Source: Obelidium mucronatum
Lineage: Eukaryota; Chytridiomycota; Chytridiomycetes; Chytridiales; Chytriomycetaceae
DNA: 64,000 nucleotides
Assembly: GCA_025765595.1 (NCBI GenBank)
Contig: JAIVFH010000014.1
Coordinates: 62,001-126,000 of the forward strand
Reading direction: 5' to 3'
A program made the position numbers and the translations under genes. Positions 1 to 11,298 of this stretch are shown here, in pieces; position 1 is the first letter of the stretch, and each line of letters begins with the position of its first letter. A model generated the notes under the pieces. It saw only the letters and a list, made by a program, of their open reading frames with translations, did no database searches and was not told the DNA's origin.

Positions 1-1577
1 GGCGCCTCGCATTGATGGAAGTGTCCACAAACTGCATCATTTCTGGAATCATTTCATGATCGTCCAATCCGAATAAGTTGAGCCAATTGGCTTCTGGAAT
101 CCCCATTTCATCAACAGTGACTGTCTGGTTGAATCCAAACTTGTTGAACAAGTCTCCTTGATGATCGAAACTCATTGTCGCTGGTTGGAAATAAGCACTG
201 GAGTGGTTCGGTAGAATTTGGGGCAGGCATGACGTGTAGATGTTTTTGTGGTATTCTTCGTGGGGTCCTTTGAGTGGATACACACTGCAAAGTGTTGACA
301 TCAGGGACTTGATTGTGTCTGAGAGGACAACAAAAAAAGCGTTAGTTCATGGAATTTTGAAATAAAATTCGATCCAACTTACAAGCTGCAGTGGTACGTG
401 TATTCGTAACATGAAGCGACTTCGTCTTGATGGCGTTCAAAAACGGCGCAACATGAGAGTCAAAGTTGGTTACATGTTCTTGATTCAATAGAATTTGAGA
501 AAGGTAGCTATCGGTCCCAAAGTCCAGAATATCGGAACGCATCGACTCCAAGAAAACCATAACCACATTATCAAACTTGGGGCCTTGGTAAAGAGACTGC
601 GCTTGACCGAAATCGACATCCTCATCATTATTGCCTTGAGCAGAATGGTAAACAGGTTTATTCCAGTTCTTGACGGCACGGAACGCAAATGTGAGTGGTG
701 GCGAAATGAGAAAGTTCTCCGAGAGTCGAGCCATTTCGGTTCCCTTCTTGATGACTGAGACATATGAAATCGTCATCTGTAACAAGTACCATGCAATCAA
801 AAGTTTCATTCGGGGTTCTGCCTTCCATCCCAAAAGATTCCGCCCAGGAATTTTGTCGGACAGAGGCTTGTCCTCTTCCAACTCAGAAGAAAAAGGCGAC
901 TCTTCACCTTTGACAGGTAAATAATGATGATGTTGATGTTGATGCAGTCTTGATCGGCAATAAAGCAGATATGCCCCATAGAACTTGAGCACAATCAATA
1001 TCACAAAAATGAGAGTGATTGCAAACAATTCCGCCTTGAACGACTGCGCATACGACTGCATTCGGTCCCAGTTCAAGTCTTCAAACACAAACCAATCCAG
1101 GTAGTTTTTGGTTTTGACAAAGTACCCGAAAGAGGCAGATGCGATTAGGGTTTGGAGCGGCATAAGCAGGAAAATGGCAAGAGATCTCCTTCTCCGTGAT
1201 CGTGCGACAATCAGATAGCTGGCAACTACGGCATCCAGGAAGAAGATACCTGGGAAGTGGCAGAGTCCATACATAAAATAGCTGCTCTTATCCGTCTGAA
1301 TGAACATGATGGTTTTTAAAGTGCCAATCAATGCAAACGACACCACCACCATTGCAATAGGGAAAGAGATTGGCTGAATAAAAAAATGCTTTGTGAGTTG
1401 GCTCGGATATTTCAATTGATGGTTATACCTGTGAAGGGAAGAGATATCGACTTGAAACAACATCAAACAAGTGGCTGGGAGCCTGGATGCTTGGTACTCT
1501 GCAATAAGACAAAACGCACACTGAGACCAATGACAATGTAGCCGTTCATTTATGAATTTTGCGACTTACTGGCGCAT
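1..1577 (-). CDS. Multi-pass membrane protein with sulfatase / LtaS-type catalytic domain (3' end outside window)
   Basis: Exons 1570-1577, 1429-1498, 383-1373 and <1-318, joined by introns of 71, 55 and 64 nt. The first coding exon is only 8 nt; it is supported by the continuous frame reading MRQVPSIQAPSHLFDVVSSR into the next exons. About 460 residues are visible. Five hydrophobic segments (roughly residues 27-48, 60-80, 90-105, 135-155, 205-225) precede the start of an alkaline-phosphatase-superfamily domain: VMVFLESMRSD near residue 300 (metal-binding Glu) and a TRTTAAYTIKS stretch near 350 that would carry the nucleophilic Thr. This order resembles bacterial lipoteichoic acid synthase and fungal membrane sulfatase-domain proteins, which transfer or cleave phosphate or sulfate groups outside the membrane. 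The substrate cannot be inferred. The rest of the catalytic domain is beyond the left edge. Confidence 0.8.
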
Positions 1578-1859
1578 GTGGAGTGGGACTTCACTTGTGG
1601 GACTTCACTTTTTTGTGGAAGGGAATGCGGTCTTGAATTGGAACTGAACACCTGCAGAGCGTTGTAAGTATATCAGTTTTATGTACCATTAAACTCATTC
1701 GAATTCCGCTCGCTAGTTACCAAAAAGTCCAGCTGTAGCAAAGTGAAACGAGGGGGGCACCAGGTGGCAACTTTTTTTTTGTGATTGATCCAACAATCAA
1801 AAAACATATATAATCAAAAAACGTAATGAGAAACTTTTTATGATCTTTTAAGCACACTT

Positions 1860-4792
1860 TTAGAAGCCCTTCTTCTTTTGTTTGACAATATGCTGCCGCA
1901 TAACCTTCTGCTTTTCCCTCAAACTCCGCTTGGCTTTTCCGACAACCGAACGCTTGTGGGCAATCATTTGGAAACTCTTGGTCTTCTTTTGCTTTTCTCT
2001 GTTTGTTGTGGAACCTCCATGTTCCGCTTTTTTCGTTCCCATTCGGCTTCCAAACTTTTCTCTTCCTTCACGTCCTTCTTGGATAGAGGCAATACGCTCG
2101 GCGTATGTTGACTTGCGTTTGACTCCAGATGTGATGCGGCGGGGATCGATAACATCTCTGTTTTGGAACGCATGCATATGAGTTTTTTTCTGAGATTTTT
2201 GTGATTTCTCGTTGGAAAACAAACCTGTCACCAGCCTCCCCATTTTCTTCATCGTCTTCATCCATCAACTCGGCCACTCTAGAGCGCTTAGTACCAGACA
2301 TGAATTCTGCTTTCCTGTTGGCCGCGAGCTCACGCATTTTGGCAAAGTCTTCATCCGTAAGAATCTTTTCAGTGAGGCTCTGCATGACCTTCAACTTTTT
2401 CGCTGGAGACGCTTCGAGCTGCTTCTCGAGGTTCTTGCGGGCTTCCTTTTCCATGAGTTTTCTCTGCTTGGGACCCATCTTTTTTTCAGGCACCTCCTCT
2501 TCTTCGGCCTCTTCCTCTTCTTCTTCTTCGTCGTCGTCGTCTAATGATTGAAATGGCGTTAGAATCGGATAAAACAAAGGAGAAATGAAATTAGCGAACA
2601 CACCTTCTTGGTCATCACCACTTTCGCCTTCAGACATTTCTTCATCCCCTTCTTCTCCATCCTCATCCTCATCCGCCCACTCATCAGCATCCCCACCATC
2701 GTCACCATCAAGAACTTCAATAATCGCCTTGGCATTCGCTTTTCTCTTTTTCGCCTTTTCATTGTCCTCCTCCTCCTCCTCCTCATCTTCATCCATCTCT
2801 GCATCACTATCAATCTCCCATCCATCCCATCCATCCCCTGGATCCTCTTCTTTACCCTCATTCTCTTGCTCATCCATGAGGAGATCAGCACCATCAATCA
2901 TGTCCGTCACATTCACGGATCCATAAGAAGGTGCTTCAATCTTTTCAAGGTTCATGGACGCTCCCTTTCCGCGGTGCTTCTTTTTCAGAATGTGGGGGTT
3001 GATTTCTCGGTAGAGGGACAGAAGGGCTCGAACAGCCATCATGGATCCTTTGTTGGTTTTTGGGTTGACACAAGGAGAAAAAAAAAAAAAAAAAAGATTA
3101 AAAAAAAAAAAATTAAAAATTAAAAATAAAAACTAATACCCTTGTCTCTATGATTCTTGTAATCATCAATCAATGATCCCAAAAGTTCTTCACCCATTGC
3201 AAGTGGACACCGCTGACAAACTTCACGAATTCCATTGAGTCCGGCAACAACAACTTCGGTGGAGCTGTTTGACCAAATGAATTTATCGGCAATTTGTTGG
3301 ACAACGGGTTGCATTGTGTCGGGAGGAACAAGGTCGTGAGAGGACTGCGCCATGTAGGCCAGAAGTTTGGGAACCTGCCGTTGGTGGGGAGTCAAATACG
3401 GCGTGAGGTATGTGTCTGGTTACGTGAGTAATAATGTGGTGAGTTAAATGGCGGTTATAATGATGGAAAAAAAACAGTACTTACAGAATGGAAGATTAAT
3501 GAGTCTGTGGATACCAATCAATCGAGAAATCAAGTTGATGAATGCTAGACGGAGGTCATAGCGGAAAGAACTGCTGTTGGCAGTGATTTGCTTCAAACGG
3601 GCAAACAATTTGTCTGTGAAATCTTGTGGCGAGTGAATCAGATGCAATGCCGAAAAGTTGAACACTTCGGCGCGTTCCTTTGCTCTTTGTTTCTGTATAG
3701 AAAAATGGCGAAGTCTGACTTTAGAATCAAACAAAAACATGAATAAAAAACATCGCCTTCGGCGATAGTATTCGGTGGTAAAGCGATTAGCGACAAGACG
3801 TACCCTCTTAATACTAGCCAAAGCCTTATCAACTGCACTCGACTTGCTCTTCTTCTTTGTATTAATCTGAATACGGTGACGAATAGCATCGATATCCGGT
3901 TCCTCTTCTTCATCCTCTTCCTTCTTTTTATCTTCATGAGTGCCCAAAAAGAAATGAACGGCAGTGGAAGCAATTTTCGGATGCGGACTGAAACACGCCT
4001 CGGCAACAACATTGACTGTTTTCGCATCGTTCCAAATATTTTTCGTGTACAGTTCAATCATGACTTCAAGAGACTTTCTCGCGGCAATCTGTGGTGAGAA
4101 ACAGTGAGTAAAAAAAAAAAAAAAAAAAAAAAAAAAGAGTAAAAAAAAGAAAAAGACTAAAGAACCTCATGGTCATCTTTGAGCATGGTGTACATAAAGT
4201 TTTGCAGAGTCTTGTTGAGCTTGTTGTTCTTTGCCTTGATGTTTGCGTTCTTGACGTCAGTCACAATGTGTGAGTGCAGCAGTTTCCGCAAGTCCTTGTC
4301 GTGGATGCGGAAGAGGGAAAAGAAGAGGGGCATAGTTCTGTGAGTGTGAGTGTCACTTTAGTTTTTTTGGAAAGACAGAAGAAACACGCACCGCGTGATT
4401 GGCACGCCGTCCTTGTTCCGCAGCAGAATCAGGGCCTGCACCATCGCGCGCCTTAGATCGGGCTTCAGCGTCTGGGCCGACGCCTGCAGCAGCGCGACCA
4501 GCTGGTCCGGGAAGGCGGCGGCGGCGGGCTCCTTCGGGAAGCACGCGGCGGTCTGCGCCAGGAAGCCGATCAGCTCGGCGAGCTTGTCGTGCTCGCCGCC
4601 GGCGGCGCCGCCGAGGCCGACGACGCCCAGCTGCGCGGCCCAGTGGCGCGTCTGCTGGCGGAACTCGTCGACGTACGACGCCGCGTCGCGCTTGATCAGA
4701 TTCTGCAGCTGCGCGAGGTTGAGTCCGAGCGCCTTGTCGGCGTCCTTGCGCCCCGTCTTGTTGGCCGTCGACTTGGAGCTCTTGGGCGGCAT
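1860..4792 (-). CDS. SDA1: SDA1 homologue, 60S ribosome biogenesis/export protein
   Basis: Exons 4392-4792, 4166-4337, 3804-4088, 3485-3692, 3140-3415, 2604-3047, 2225-2540 and 1860-2157 sum to 2400 nt (799 aa), the usual size for the family. Hallmark stretches are present in order: [16 protein letters not shown] near the N-terminus, [41 protein letters not shown] and [11 protein letters not shown]. An acidic central region (about residues 500-610) and a basic C-terminus ending KQKKKGF follow. Sda1 is a nuclear factor needed for late pre-60S maturation and export, and for G1 progression in yeast. The first exon is far richer in G+C and Ala/Gly than the rest. For the last intron the acceptor at 2158 was chosen because the nearer AG breaks the frame. 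The start codon lies 45 bp from a divergent ankyrin gene. Confidence 0.96.
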
Positions 4793-4837
4793 TTCGGATT
4801 TCTGCGAGAGAAGAAAAAAAGAAAGAAAGAACGTGAA
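4793..4837. promoter_or_regulatory. Shared 45-bp divergent promoter region (SDA1 / ankyrin gene)
   Basis: The two start codons point away from each other across 45 bp, rich in purines on the plus strand (AGAAA-type repeats). All 5' UTR and core promoter sequence for both genes must lie here or overlap the coding parts. No TATA box is visible. Confidence 0.5.
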
Positions 4838-5615
4838 ATGTCGTCACCATCCATCGACGAGCTTTTCAGAGGTTCCATTCCCTCAAAACATGCTAAAAAT
4901 ATGATAATAACATACAACATTATGCAACTAGCCGTCAAGTCATCCAATCCAGAAGTCGTCAGATCGCTGATTTCCTCAAACAGAGATCTGACTCGCGAAA
5001 AACTAAAGGATCCCGCAGCTAAATTCGATCCAGACATTGAAATAGGTATACTGCGTCAAAATTTATTCATATCTCGAATAAAAAACTGGCTTCTAATCAA
5101 GAGTATTCTGACATCTAGATGCGTACAAGTTCTTGGGCGCCTACGTCGGCTCTCTTACAGCACTTCATCTCGCCCTCTTGAAAGGAAACGACTCCATTGC
5201 GAGAGATATTATCGATGTTTCTTCCAAAGAAGACTTGGACATTTCCTTTGGAGTTACGTGTTGAAACCACTCTCTCTATTTTCGCGTTTATTTGGATTAT
5301 GAATGACATGTCTCTCCTCGCATTATTCGTCATCCGTGAATGAGTTTCTTGTATGCTCTTTTTTTGTTTTCTAATTTTGATATGCTTTCCTTCATAGGGC
5401 GGAAACACAGCTCTCCATCTTGGTTAGTTTTATTTCCCTTCCTTCTTTTGTTCTCTTAAAACTCATTGAATGCATATCCAGCCACACTTCTCGGAGCAAA
5501 AGATATTGTAAAGCTATTGCTCGAACGCGGAGCCTCTCGACAAGTCAGAAACACGAAAGGATTCGCGCCAGTCGATGTTTTGGATGATTCTGACATGCGG
5601 AAAATGTTTCAATAA
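4838..5615 (+). CDS. Small ankyrin-repeat protein
   Basis: Exons 4838-5045, 5119-5252, 5398-5422 and 5482-5615 give 501 nt (166 aa). Ankyrin consensus pieces are clear: AVKSSNPEVVRSLISSN (about residues 33-50), GSLTALHLALLKGND (about 79-93), GGNTALHLATLLGAKDIVKL (about 115-134) and a last repeat with APVDVLDDSD. There is no other domain, signal peptide or membrane segment. Such short all-ankyrin proteins are usually adaptors, and the partner cannot be told. One exon is only 25 nt. The intron at 5253-5397 has a weak donor (GTTACG) and is longer than most here. It was chosen because it joins two ankyrin half-repeats in frame. Confidence 0.85.
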
Positions 5616-5713
5616 ATTATGTATAAGACTTTACTTGATTATAATTGTTAAAATAAAATAAAGTACAAAAAAAAAAAAGAGATAATCCCTCCAACACGCG
5701 ATCCTGGAGCACT

Positions 5714-5736
5714 AATATATATACATATATATAAAA
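5714..5736 (+). promoter_or_regulatory. TATA-like run directly before the next ORF
   Basis: An alternating TA tract ending in TATAAAA abuts the first ATG of the following gene. If it works as a TATA box, transcription would start inside that ORF, so it may simply be an AT-rich 5' UTR. Confidence 0.25.
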
Positions 5737-6541
5737 ATGATGCAGTTCTTGTACGATGCAGATGAACAAACGCGAAAACTCAAGGTGGTTCAAGGTCGAT
5801 CAGTTGTAAGTTCTCAAGGTTTCTGTTTGAACACTTGAAACTGATAAACCAACAACAACACAAACAACCCATCACCATTATATTCAGTTCATCAAATATC
5901 AAAAAAAGTGCATACAGAAACTGATAAATAACGCCATTGGATCGCCCTGCTCACCCCAAATCTCTCGAGATCTGCATCATCATCGAGATGATTCCGATTC
6001 CATTAAAGACAAGGAGGTGCAGCCAAAACAACAGAATCAAAAAGAAATAATACTCGAAACACAAAAGAAATCAGTTGTTGAGTCTGTGGCGGCATGTCGA
6101 AGGGATAGTGGCAAAATTCTAACGGAGGAGTTTGAACTTCACCGACCATCCATTCCAGCCCCTCCTCCTCAGTACCCTCGAAAAAGCCTTGATGTTTCTG
6201 GAGCTGTGAAACGCGATCAATCTTTTCTATCCACGCGCCGGTCCGTGTCTGCGGCGGCGGCGGCGTCTTGTCGTGTTGAACAACTACAACAGCATCAACA
6301 ACAACAGCAACATCAACAACAACATTTTTATTCTCTACTAAATCCCGCACCCCGTTCGGAAACACCACCACCGCCTTCACAAATGCGTCCGAGGCTGTTA
6401 TTGGGGGGTTCGAGAACAACACCATCGTCGCCCACAAAAAAAGTATTTCAAGATCTCTATTTCAAGTATAAAGGGAGGGAAGAGAAAGCGGTTACCAACT
6501 TGCACAGACAGTTGCCATTCCCATCCAAAAGTGTATTTTAA
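5737..6541 (+). CDS. Hypothetical low-complexity protein
   Basis: I do not recognise this gene. Two exons (5737-5805, 5888-6541) give 240 aa. The N-terminus, about 45 residues starting MMQFLYDADEQTRKLKVVQG, looks like a folded or helical patch and runs on across the intron as FIKYQKKCIQKLINNAIGSP. The rest is low complexity: a Gln/His run near residue 140, Ala run, Pro-rich stretches and Ser/Thr-Pro sites. It may be a disordered regulatory protein. A downstream start is possible because of the TATA-like tract at the first ATG. The intron has a good donor (GTAAGT) and keeps the frame open, which supports a real gene. Confidence 0.6.
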
Positions 6542-6664
6542 AAAATAGTCTAAAAGATGAGTTGTTTTGATTTTTGAATTTGACAGTGACATTGTGCGTC
6601 ATATGGGAAGGATGGGAAGGGGAAAGCAATAAAATTTGTTTATCATCTCTCCTCCAAGAGCAGC

Positions 6665-9600
6665 ATGCCGCTGTTTGGAACGATCGTCAAGCGATTCAGC
6701 GTAAGAAGGCGTTTGAGCGCAAGGGTTCACTTCAGGCGTGTTGACTGAAGACGCAGGGATTGTCGACGGGAAGAAAGAGTTCCTCGGAAACACCGCGGCC
6801 AAGCTTTGATTCCGAAATGAGCGCAAACGCCAACGCACACGCACACGCACACAGCGACACGCCGCCGCCGCCTGCGCCTGCGTCTGCGCCGATGCAGCGC
6901 GCCGCCAGCTCGCACTCGCACTCGCCGCCGCAGCCGGACGCCGCCAGCCCCGCGCGCGCGCCGTCGGCGTACTTCGACCCCGCCGACCTCGCGACGCCGA
7001 ACGCACCGACGCCGTCGACGACGCGCCGCGGCTTCTACAACCACACGGCCGACCGCTCCGAGGGCGCCACCTTCTGGTTTGTTTGTTTGTTTGTTCGGTG
7101 TTTGGCGTGTCTTTGTTAAGGCTCACTCCGGACAATCAAACAAACACGACACTCGGCACTCGACAACAGGATCAGGAAAATAAACAGAGCCGCAACCGCT
7201 GGCGAGTCGCGTCGCGACCGCGACCGCGAGGAAGACGACCTGATCCGCTCCATCGGAAACGCCTCAATCAGCGGCCGCGCCTCCGTGCATTCGCTCGAGG
7301 GCTCCATGGCGTCTCTGGCGGAGGTAAAATGTTTTATCTTTTTGAAGGACGCGTTCTTGATTGTCTTTGTTGAAAACAACCAAACAAGGCTGGAAAGTAT
7401 CCTTCAATGAGTCTGGCAGAACGAATGGCCAATGTTACGGGTACTGCAGTCACTTCAGAAAGTGTAGCCCATTTTTCAAAAGCGAATCCTGCGGATCCAA
7501 GAGGTGATATCTTTTTTCAGCAACGAGCTTCCTCCCAATACTCTTTCTTTGACTGACTGATAATCAACAATATAACATTCCCAGACGACGAATTATCAGA
7601 AGAATTGCAAGGGATATTTGAAAGCCTCAAAAAATGTCTGGACTTGCGAAAAAAGTACATGCATCTATCACTTCAATGTCCAGGCGACAACCCCAAGGAC
7701 TTGGACGATTGGGATGTATATCCTCCGCATGTCAAGACATCTTCTTACGATGCATCTGCAACTGATAAGGAACAACTTGCCAAAGCACATGTGTTTGTTT
7801 TCGAGGAATGTAAGATTCCGGGCCCGGAAGATAAAAAGGTTTGGATTTTATAATTTTTATTTAAACTTGCCTGTGTCTCAGAATTTCGTGGTCTGTTTTT
7901 TATTTCGTTAGAGAGTCTATGGAATCAATGCTGAAGGGACATACCAAATTTACGCCAATGAATCTGGTACCATATTTCCCGCTTATGAAAAAAGGAAAGG
8001 AGTATTTTGACGCTATTTTTTGTTTGTACGCATCAGATTTAAAGCACGACCGAAACCCAGCTTATGAAGTTCCGTCTGTCAAGGATTACTTTCAAGATCA
8101 AGATTTCATTTTGAATTGCATTTCAGATGGACCCATGAAGAGTTTTGCGTTCCGGCGATTGAGATATTTGGAATCAAAGTTTCAAATGTATGTCTTGCTG
8201 AATGAATACCAAGAAATGGCAGATTCCAAGGTTAGTACTACAAAAAAAAGACGAAAAAAAGAATACCTCTTCTGAAATCAATCACCATTTATTTAATTTA
8301 TTTATGGTTTTTCTCAGAGAGTTCCACATCGTGACTTTTACAATGTTCGAAAAGTCGATACTCACGTTCATCATTCGTCGTGCATGAATCAGAAACATTT
8401 GCTCCGATTCATTAAAGCGAAACTCAAAAAGAGACCGGATGAAGTGGTCATTTTCAGAGATGGCAAGAATTTGACGTTGGCGCAAGTTTTTGAGAGTTTG
8501 CATTTGACGGCGTATGATTTGAGCATTGACACGTTGGACATGCATGTAAACAATATGAATATCCTCTGTTGTTCTTTCTTTTCTTTTGGATGCTAACTTT
8601 TTTGACCCCTGGAATAACAGGCTCACAAGGACTCGTTCCATCGGTTTGACAAGTTCAACTTAAAGTATAACCCTGTTGGAGAATCTCGGTTACGAGAGAT
8701 TTTCATGAAGACGGATAACTTTGTTCAAGGACGGTATTTGGCTGAATTGACGCAAGGTGAATGTTTTTCATTTAATTTTTTTTGGAACCCCTTCTAAACG
8801 ATAATCCTTTTGCAGAGGTTTTCTCTGATTTGGAAGCCTCAAAGTATCAAATGGCAGAGTATCGAGTCAGTATTTACGGCAGAGATAAAAAAGAGTGGGA
8901 CAAACTGGCATCTTGGGTTGTGGATAACAAGCTGTTTTCCGAGAATGTCAGATGGTTGATTCAAGTTCCGCGGCTGTACAATGTGTACAAGGCGCAGAAT
9001 CTGTTGCAAAACTTTCAACAGTTGTTGGAAAGTATGTGGTTTTATCATTGGCAGTGGTATGCAAAATCTAACCACCCCATCACCGCAAATCAGACATTTA
9101 TGAACCGTTGTTTGAGGTTACCAGAGATCCAACGACTCATCCCAAGTTGCACATCTTTTTACAACGTGTGATTGGATTTGATTCCGTTGATGATGAAAGC
9201 AAACCGGAACGACGAACTTACAAGAAATACCCGAGCCCAAAGAACTGGGATATTGCCTTGAACCCACCCTATTCTTATTATCTTGTTTGTATTTCCTTTT
9301 TTCCTTTTTAAGTTCACTCGCTTCAACACAAACGTACTCAAACCAACTTTTTTTTTTCCTTTCTAGTATTACATGTATTCGAATTTATGCAGTTTAAATG
9401 GTTGGAGAAAAGATCGCAAGTTCAATACTTTTGTTCTGAGACCGCATGCTGGAGAGGCGGGTGACACGGATCATTTGACGAGTGCTTTCCTTACAAGTCA
9501 TAGTATCAATCACGGGATTTTGTTGCGAAAAGTGCCGGCTGTTCAGTACTTGTATGTGCCACCCCCCCCTCCCTACAAATTGGAGAGAAAGGGGGTTATT

Positions 9601-10844
9601 GACCAAAAGCGAAATTCCAGGTACTACTTGGATCAAATCGGAATCGCCATGAGTCCACTTTCCAACAATGCGCTCTTTTTGAACTATGAACGAAACCCAT
9701 TCTTTACGTTTTTCCAGCGGGGGTTGAATGTCAGTTTATCGACGGATGATCCGTTACAATTCCATTTCACGAAGGAGCCTTTGATTGAGGAGTTTAGTGT
9801 GGCGACACAGGTTGGTTTATAATTTCGTTTTTTTTTTGTTGTCGGTGGGTGGGGGGTTATTGAACCTTTTTTTTTTGTTTAGATTTGGAAGTTGTCCAGT
9901 ACAGACCAGTGTGAAATTGCAAGAAACAGTGTTTTGCAGAGTGGATGGGAAATGCAGTTTAAGAAACATTGGCTGGGAGAGAGTTGTCATTTGCCAGGTC
10001 CTGCTGGAAATGGTGAGTTTGTCTCTTTTTTTGTTGGGTATTATTTCACTTTCTAATTTTATTCAATTTTTTTTTAAAAGCTATTCACAAGACAAACGTA
10101 CCAAACATTCGTTTGGCATACCGATACCAAACATTGATGGAAGAGCGATACATGGTTTATGGGTCCATAAATCGCGCACCCAATTCTCCGGAACTTCCCC
10201 AACAACAGCAACAGCAACCATTGGAAACAGCCGCATATTTGCAAGAACAGCAGATGCAACGGCAGTCCTATGAACAGGACTTTGGCGATGGTGGTGATGT
10301 TGAATTGGACCCAGCACATGTACCAATGCCATTGAACACGGAGCGGAGCCGTCACAATTTCCCGCAGCATGCCATTAATCCTGTTGATTTACCTAAAGGA
10401 GGCAGTGGGGGAGGCGGGCAAAGAAGTGTTGGTAGTATGGCCATGAGTGCGTTGAGCGCCTTGCGGAATACTGTTTCTGGCGGCGGCGCTGGTGCAGGCA
10501 ACGGCGGCGGTGGCAGTAAAGTAACGAGTCCATATATGGCGCCTGAGCCTTTAATCGGAATGTCTGGCGACTCATTGGATGCAACGGACGCAGATGTTGC
10601 TGGAGGAGGTGGGGGCGGCAATGCGGGTGGAACAGGAGCCGGCGGACATATTGGATCCCCGTTTCGAAAGAATACTGGATTGATTGGGATTGAAGCGGAT
10701 GATATCAATCGAGAGCATTTGTTGTTGAGTGCTCCGGCGTTGCCAGTGATTCCAGTTGGGACGTCGGTTAGCCGGATGGCGCCAACTTCCAATAGTTATA
10801 TTATTGCGGAGGATATTGATTTTGATCAGGCTGAGTATAAGTGA
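6665..10844 (+). CDS. AMD1: AMP deaminase
   Basis: Fifteen exons: 6665-6700, 6757-7076, 7170-7323, 7389-7503, 7585-7838, 7912-7966, 8037-8230, 8318-8545, 8621-8756, 8816-9031, 9094-9284, 9367-9551, 9621-9810, 9883-10012 and 10081-10844 (3168 nt, 1055 aa). The enzyme hydrolyses AMP to IMP and ammonia in the purine nucleotide cycle. Zinc ligands DTHVHH lie at residues 390-395 and the signature [11 protein letters not shown] at 733-743. [35 protein letters not shown] and [11 protein letters not shown] are all typical. The first 120 residues are low complexity and GC-rich. The last about 220 residues are a Gln- and Gly-rich tail not found in the compact yeast enzyme. The short exon 7912-7966 was set by frame: its intron donor at 7967 avoids an in-frame stop. 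Confidence 0.97.
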
Positions 10845-11298
10845 GGAGGGAATTGAGGGAGGAGGAGAAGGAGGAGGGGTGTGGTTTGTTTGTACTTTTT
10901 TGGGGACTTTGCAATAAATTTGATTGGTTCTGTATACTTGATTATTCAAGAGGCTGTGGTGGCGTGTACTTGAATGTATCTTGAATTATTTTCTAAAAGA
11001 TTAGAAACCGGCCGGTGTTGACTCATTCAGCAGGTACCGCGAATGGAGACTTTTAGATACATCGTCCAGGCAATTATTTTGCTTCCTCAAATTCAACAAG
11101 TGTCCTTCAAGTTGGGTTGGGTTGTCAACACGATAAAGAGCAGCGTAAAAACCTTATTTTGATCTGACATGTACAGATTTGTCCACTAAGAAAGCAAGAG
11201 GATCTATTGCGTGCATTCAAAGATATTCTTGTTGGTGAAGGTGTGTGTTTATTCAAAAAGAACGATGATCTGTTTTTCCAGCACTTTCATTTCACAAA
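10845..11298. other. Intergenic region between AMP deaminase and clathrin heavy chain
   Basis: About 450 bp with no supportable gene. It holds the AMP deaminase 3' UTR (AATAAA-type signal near 10912) and the clathrin promoter. A TGACTCA heptamer at 11019-11025 matches a Gcn4/AP-1 type site, but one such match can occur by chance. Confidence 0.5.
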
